A DNA stretch of 64,000 nt from Lineus longissimus. Taxonomy: Eukaryota > Nemertea > Pilidiophora > Heteronemertea > Lineidae. The DNA lies in contig NC_088315.1 in the NCBI RefSeq assembly GCF_910592395.1, forward strand, positions 16,723,808 through 16,787,807, given 5' to 3'. Below the pieces are notes generated by a model. That model did not search any database. It was not told the DNA's origin and worked only from the letters and a program-made list of their open reading frames with translations. Below, piece after piece: positions 58,601 to 64,000 of the stretch (position 1 is the stretch's first letter; each line of letters begins with the position of its first letter). A program made the translations under genes and the position numbers.

Positions 58601-61600
58601 TGCTCATCATATTTGCAATGAGCCTGTTCGGTTGGAATTCGGAAGTTTCGTTGTGTTCATCATACATGCAATGAGCCTGTTCGGTTGGAATTCGGAAGTT
58701 TCGTGGTGTTCATCATACTCGCAATGAGCCTGTTCGGTTGGAATTAGGAAGTTGGTTTTGTTCATCATACTCGCAATGAGCCTGTTCGATTGGAAATCGG
58801 AAGTTTCGTTGTGTTCTTCATACACGCAATGAGCCTGGTAAGATATCATATGTTGTAGGTGTTGATATTGATATGAGCGAAACTGTACGTCATTTGCTGG
58901 CTCAGTCAGACGATAGTTGTGACGTCACATGGACAGTGGTGTTGGCGCGGGGCAAGTAATCGAACAAGTTATACAACACCTCAACAAAAGTAAATTCCCT
59001 TAAATGATTGGTGATATTTTCTCCAATTCAATTCTACATAAATTTCAGGACATTGCTTGTATGGTCGTTGGCTTAATTGGTGAAGGACAGTGTCATACCT
59101 GTTGCTTCGCCTGAATGAACCTCAATCAAACGAAATGGATCTACATGTAGTTCCAAAAATAACAAAAGCTTATCACTTTTGGTTATGTTTTTCCATGCAA
59201 ATAATACATACAAATTTTGGTTGCTTTCAAGCCTATGGGACCAACTTAAACATGCAGTTTGGTGGAGTGAGTGACTGGACTTATCTGGAAGATTTGACAG
59301 TTTTCCGGAGGAGGACCGGAAAGCCATCCCACAGCTATGACTGTCGCCTCATCCACATCATGCCGAACAGGTGACGGGAAATCATCACGAGAAAAGGAGG
59401 CTGCACAAAATGCTAAAAAAAATTGAGAGTGGCTAAAATTCGTCTGAAATTGCCGAGAATAGCCTGATCTTCGTTAGAGATAAAACCTGTTGTCATATAT
59501 AAAACTAGCCCTTTTTTATTTAATTCAGTCATAACAACCGGTATGACCCTGTCCTTTTTACCAATTTTGTCCAAGGCCACAGTGGAGACATCCTAAAAGT
59601 TCCATCGCATGGGATACTTAGGAAAATGACGAATCATTTTGGGGGAACTTACTTTTGTTGAGGTGTTTATATTAACGTAGCCCTGCGAAGGTTCGCTGGA
59701 CAGACAGTCACCTACCTGAGTTGATTGTATTTTTCTGCCAATTTTCTGTATATGAAACAGGCGTGGCGAGTAGGCCTCTGGCAAAACGCGCCTAAATCCG
59801 GTCTCGGCACCTCCCTTGAGAAGCCTGAAATACATTAGTTAGACTTTGGGTACAAAATGCCTTTGGGGAGATGAAATTTCTGAAGAAAAAAAGATTTCAT
59901 TCATCAGATGTCGCCTTTGAAATAAAAACGAATTTCAGATTCAGTTCGCATTTTTTTTACGGGGACAGGTTTTTATATCATGACCACAAGGGGCTATATT
60001 TTATAATCAATATGGCGAATGTGTATCTACTGCACTCTGCGGTGAGCGATATGAACCCCGATTATCACACAGTTGTAGAAAGAATTAGAAATATCAGATG
60101 TTTGTGAGAAGTTGAAACGTCCCCCACCCGCGAAAGAATTTAAGGTGTTTTCTAAAGTTTTGCAATGTTTTCCTCGCAACAATCCCGTAGGACTGCAGTG
60201 CGGTTCACAGTTGAGTAAAAGCTTATGCTTCGATAGTCCAACCGCAAGAATTTTCAGTCCGAGCAATTTTGTATGATAAATGTTTGAAAAACAAGATAAC
60301 AATTATCATTTCTGCGAATGCAGGCAATTCTAAAATACCTGGATTTAAAACGAACCGCACTTTACAGTGAAAATACACTGTGCGAAAACGTAGCCTCGTT
60401 TTGAATTTAGCGGTTATGGTTAGGCAACCACAACCACTTGGCTTGGTGTAAAATGATGAAGCTGTCAAAAAACATTTAAAACCACATTTTTCGTTGCTAT
60501 TTGAGATTAGAATAGAAATTGATCATACCTCATTTCCAATACCTCCAGGCCGGTATCAATTCCTTAAACCTTTTGGTTAATCAGAATGTGAAATTAGCAT
60601 AGACGGCACCTGTGCCTCAATGCGGCACACCTCTTTCACGCTGCCTTCCATTATGGCCATCTTTCTTTTCTTTTTTCATTGCTGGTAAACCGAGTATGGA
60701 CCAATTCCACATCAGCCGCCTTTCTTATAGGAGGCTGCAGGCCAGAAATCGCTGGCTCGCTTTTGTTCTCGTTTTCATTCAGCCCAATATATGCAGGCCG
60801 GACTCCGCCACAGGGCTCTATTTCCGTTTCATTTCTTCATTTCTTCAATTCTTGTTTAATTATATCACCGCAAGAACACGTTGACAACAAAAAATGAATA
60901 TAGGGGAAAACGTACGTGAGGTCTTCGAAGTAAGACTTGAACAAGGCAGATTCGTTTCCTTGAACCTCGCGATGCTGGATGGGCTCATCATCGTGTAAGG
61001 TATCCAACTCGACGGTCTTGTAAGCTGCAGTGCCGTACTCGTCCTGGGTACTATATTTCCCGATCCAGAAGTGAACATGTTTTTCGAGTGAATCATCCTC
61101 GTCATTTTTCTCTTGCTGTAATCAAAAGTGGCCATTCAAATAAACGATGTTTCCAATGGCATCAAGAATACGTTAAGGGGCTTAACGAATAAAAGTTAGA
61201 CAATATTGATATCGGTTTTGCACAGCTGCTGTAACAAAGCTACCCTATACGGGTCATTATAAAGTCCTGTAACATTGTGCATATCAGAAATTAACTTATA
61301 TGCCAATATTCTCATGTCAGAATGATGAATGTCCGGTTACGTAGCCAACGATAGGTAACGATGTACGTCATTTAAATTCCAAACTGATGAACTGTAATAT
61401 TCTAACATGAAAACTGGTTCTCAATGTTTCGTGGTAACCATGGCAAATAGTTACGGAATACGGAATAGAAGCAAAGAGACAACAAATTTAGTTTGGAAAC
61501 GCCGTCTGACGGACACTTTCGCTTACTCCCACCTCAACTTCTTCAACTCAAAGTGACTGATATCTACGGTTAGATCATCTGATGTGATGATAACATTAAA

Positions 61601-63152
61601 GGAACACATCTTTCTTGAACACGAACTCCGCCTTTTTATTTCTATCGTATTCAAGTCACACGACGATTCTGTAGACCCCAAATGAGCAAAATCTTCACCG
61701 CCGTTTTCAGAAAATTACGGAGCTCGATCGGTCATACCAGAGTCTTTCAATAGAAACCCTTATACCAGGCGGTGAAAGCCACTGCTGGCCACAACAAACG
61801 AGCAGCAAACAAAAGACCATGTGGTCGCATATTACCACATGGTATTTTGTTAGTTGTGCCTATATTTATGTTTGTTTTGGCCAGCAGTGACTTCTTCCGA
61901 CCAGTGTATAAATGACGATATATACTCGTTTACCATTAAGATTGGCCTGGTGACCTCTCTTTGTCTGGTATTAGTCCCGGATATTTATGTATGTATAAAC
62001 TTATATTGAAATGCTCTGGTTAAACAGGGCATATTCCGGGTCGAAATATTATGCGTAACATAATCTATTGTTAATTGTCTTCATCCTTGTTCACAGACAC
62101 CTTTCTCTCAACAAAGCGAGACCAAAGCAAATGCGAATTGAAGGTCTTATCATGTCTTGCGGGAAACGACAATCTTGAATGGTGACAGTAGCTCTTCCAC
62201 TCGAGTGAAATCAGCGTGAGCTATTTAAGACCATTAAGGCCTCAATGAACAGGTCTTGACTCAATTCTTGGTGGTACACATTGTACACCGAGTCGAGTGG
62301 TCACGTGTCGTCAATGATAAACTAACCGCCGTGAAGAAATAGTTTTTCTCAAAATGCGAGGCAGATTGTTTTGTCTTATCACTTTTGTGTTTAAAGCGAT
62401 CGACGATACTTAGCCGGCTGGGCGACGCCTGTACAACAGGCCAACCTTTATGTAATAGGCATATGTAAAACAGACCCGCAAAATACGGCCGAATAGCGTG
62501 ACATAGTCCGTTCTTCACTGGCAATTGTTAAAAAAATCATTGCGGACATTCACCAAGATGCTTTATAACCATCCTGTACCTCAGGTTAACACTCGGCTGT
62601 AATAACCTCGACTCCCTGAGCATTCCTTTGCGTCATCCTAATTGACTATCGGGGCAACATGACGAGGCCGGTCCAATGCGTCCGGAGTGTATAATAACCC
62701 GAGCTTATAACGATGATACGACGCGTGATTTTCGCCGAGGCACGTAACGGACTGTATCAGAAATCTGTTCGTTCATGAATAATATTGTTTGGTAGTCGAG
62801 CTGGTGTGCGAAGACCAAAAGAAGAGTGTTGGAGGAGGTTAAAACCTCCTCCAACGACTCCTCTATGCGGGTCTTGTAATTGAACTTCCCCCGATAGTTA
62901 TCTCAATCACCCGTAAAGATATATTATCGCAATCGATAGAAATATCAAGTCCATTGATCGGGATCTTTCAGGAATATTTTGTTTCATGTTAAAAAAAGCG
63001 GTGTCCTTTCCCAAGCACGTTTCCTTCTTCAGCTTATCAAGTTTGGATGCTGCACAAAATGCACTCAATTTACTTACGTGGTAAATAATATAAGAATCGC
63101 CGTTATAGAACTCTCCATACTGTTCCTTTGGCCACTCTGTTACTTTGAATTT
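52642..63152 (-). CDS. Gelsolin-like actin-modulating protein (N-terminal exon not in window)
   Basis: Nine exons in - strand order: 63152-63078, 61115-60916, 59824-59716, 57920-57810, 56916-56836, 56318-56236, 55486-55411, 53920-53819, 52731-52642 (stop). All have AG/GT sites and matching phases, giving about 308 residues. Gelsolin repeat 1 includes [40 protein letters not shown] (the conserved HFWxG and Ca-site region), [19 protein letters not shown] and [18 protein letters not shown]. Repeat 2 includes [28 protein letters not shown] and [11 protein letters not shown], then [13 protein letters not shown]. This matches the short (about 40 kDa) invertebrate gelsolin-like proteins that sever and cap actin filaments in a Ca-dependent way. 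About 60 N-terminal residues, including IWRI-type sequence, should lie beyond 64000. Confidence 0.9.
54145..54212 (+). repeat. tRNA-like sequence, probable SINE head or tRNA pseudogene
   Basis: Box-A-like TGGCCTAGTAG (54151-54161) and box-B-like GGTTCAAGGCA (54195-54205) at tRNA spacing, with an anticodon-arm-like CCGCCTCGTGAACGGA between. The acceptor stem does not close and the last box B base is off, so a tRNA-derived SINE in the gelsolin intron is more likely than a functional tRNA. Confidence 0.45.
55731..55842. repeat. Hairpin element with GTGTAGACGCTATTTAGCC arms
   Basis: TGTGTAGACGCTATTTAGCC near 55731 pairs with GGCTAAATAGCGTCTACACG near 55822-55842. The loop of about 70 bases includes GTTTCACATAGGCCTAC, with a related phrase near 62440-62475. 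A small foldback element within a gelsolin intron. Confidence 0.75.
57966..58837 (+). repeat. 53-bp minisatellite, about 16-17 units
   Basis: The unit is GCAATGAGCCTGTTCGGTTG followed by GAATTCGGAAGTTTCATTG and TGTTCATCATACAC. Successive ATGAGCC start near 57984, 58037 and 58089, so the period is 53 with occasional 52. The repeat is not a multiple of three, and frames through it change from unit to unit. It lies in the gelsolin intron and begins about 50 bases from the acceptor of exon 57920-57810. Confidence 0.9.
61760..61911. repeat. Hairpin element in gelsolin intron
   Basis: TTATACCAGGCGGTGAAAGCC...CTGCTGGCC.CAACAAAC pairs with GTTTG.TTTGGCCAGCAGTGAC...CAGTGTATAA. An inner palindrome (ACCATGTGG...CCACATGGT) lies near the centre. 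No coding content. Confidence 0.75.
62828..62855. repeat. Perfect 13-bp hairpin
   Basis: GTTGGAGGAGGTT-AA-AACCTCCTCCAAC in a gelsolin intron. Function unknown. Confidence 0.8.
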
Positions 63153-64000
63153 CTGAAAGTAATAAGATAGCTGAATCTTGACGAAGTTCGTTTTCACCAA
63201 ACACCGTGTGATGTCAGAACAACGTCTCGCAATATACACCAACTTAGACAGTCCTGTTTCTACAGAATTTTATCCGTATGAGAATCCGTGATAAGTCGGT
63301 GTTCTCAGCCTCCCTATTTGGCACATTTTTTTACGTATATTTCACTTATACTACCCTTAATCACTATAACTTCGAATTTACTGTTGTCTTCCCTCAATAA
63401 GCATGCGCCCAATCCCTCAACACCAAACAATAGGGACGCACAACCGTGGCTTTCACCCAAGGACGGAAAACAGCCGAGATCGACAAACATGCCTTACTAT
63501 TATAGCTCTAAAATTGTTATTTTTTAGTCAATTTAAAAATGTAAAAGAGCTATTTGTGATAGAGATACATCTGTTGGTCAACTGCCTCGTTCCCAAAAGC
63601 AACATGGCACATTATTTTACCTGCTTTTTCATGGCAAGGACATATCCCAAGATACACAATCCCCAGGGTCATGAGGCCAATCTTGAGAAAAGTACCCCTA
63701 GAAAGGCTTCGAAATGGGGGTGCTTACGTAAAAATCATTGAGGGCTAAGAAACGTATTGCATAATCTCCTTTTACGTTCGGGTAGTCTCATACAATGTAT
63801 ACACTCTTTGAAATGATGTTTCTTGAATATCTTAGGGTTTTACAGCCAATACAACTATGCACTCCCTGGAGGTTTTCGGCGAAACGAAAAACATTTCTTT
63901 GTGATTTGTCAAAGACCCAAAAAAATTTTTCTTCCTCTTCATTTCTCTCAAAAATCTTTTGGTGTGAATATTTGTGTCAGCCGAATAATCTAATAAGAGT
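63153..64000. other. Upstream intron of gelsolin-like gene, no exon seen
   Basis: I searched both strands for the expected IWRI-type gelsolin N-terminal exon and did not find it. Open frames here show no family signature. Confidence 0.5.

Noticed and set aside
57998-58674. Open frames rich in [15 protein letters not shown] repeats
   Set aside because: They are translations of the 53-bp minisatellite; 53 is not a multiple of three and the array is intronic.
57966-58837. Possible CRISPR-like repeat array
   Set aside because: There are no unique spacers; units follow each other directly with small variations and the genome is eukaryotic.

Overview
The window looks like nuclear DNA of an invertebrate animal, probably marine. 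Genes are split by GT-AG introns, spacers are AT-rich, transposon families are diverse (BEL/Pao LTR element, non-LTR fragments, a THAP-encoding TTAA element, many foldback elements), and there are recent tandem segmental duplications. No bacterial-type gene organisation, rRNA or CRISPR is present. Nothing fixes the phylum; the gelsolin-like gene resembles the short gelsolin-like proteins known from annelids and other invertebrates.

Layout. (1) 1-3234 is the 3' end of an MFS transporter gene (SLC18B1-like, copy A), interrupted in an intron by a 5'-truncated LINE fragment with a 51-bp target-site duplication. (2) 3.2-13.9 kb is repeat-rich: a possible terminal exon of an unidentified gene, a broken BEL/Pao pol remnant, foldback elements, a two-exon antisense Myb/SANT-like gene with one frameshift, and a cluster of about 430-bp MITE-like units. 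(3) 14.0-28.8 kb is copy B of the transporter, 13 exons on the + strand. Its introns hold a 1.6-kb TIR element, several hairpin elements and a 4.2-kb TTAA-flanked element that carries its own intron-containing gene in antisense. The 3' end (27302-29674) is a direct repeat of 1-3234. (4) 30-49 kb holds three tandem copies of a segment with a secreted concanavalin A-like/LamG-like protein gene: a decayed copy 0, copy 1 (34.9-41.5 kb) with one nonsense codon, and copy 2 (42.0-49.1 kb) intact. Copies 1 and 2 act as each other's empty site: a 935-bp foldback element with a 6-bp TSD is only in copy 1, and a 1393-bp Kolobok-type THAP element with TTAA ends is only in copy 2. (5) 49-52.6 kb has no recognisable gene. 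(6) 52.6-63.2 kb is a gelsolin-like (actin-severing) gene on the - strand, nine exons visible and the N-terminal exon(s) missing, with a 53-bp minisatellite next to one splice acceptor.

The host genes (vesicular-type transporter, secreted lectin-like protein, actin modulator) show no functional link. The most interesting content is the mobile DNA. Paralogous empty sites inside the window prove several element boundaries directly, including at least two families I cannot assign to a named group.
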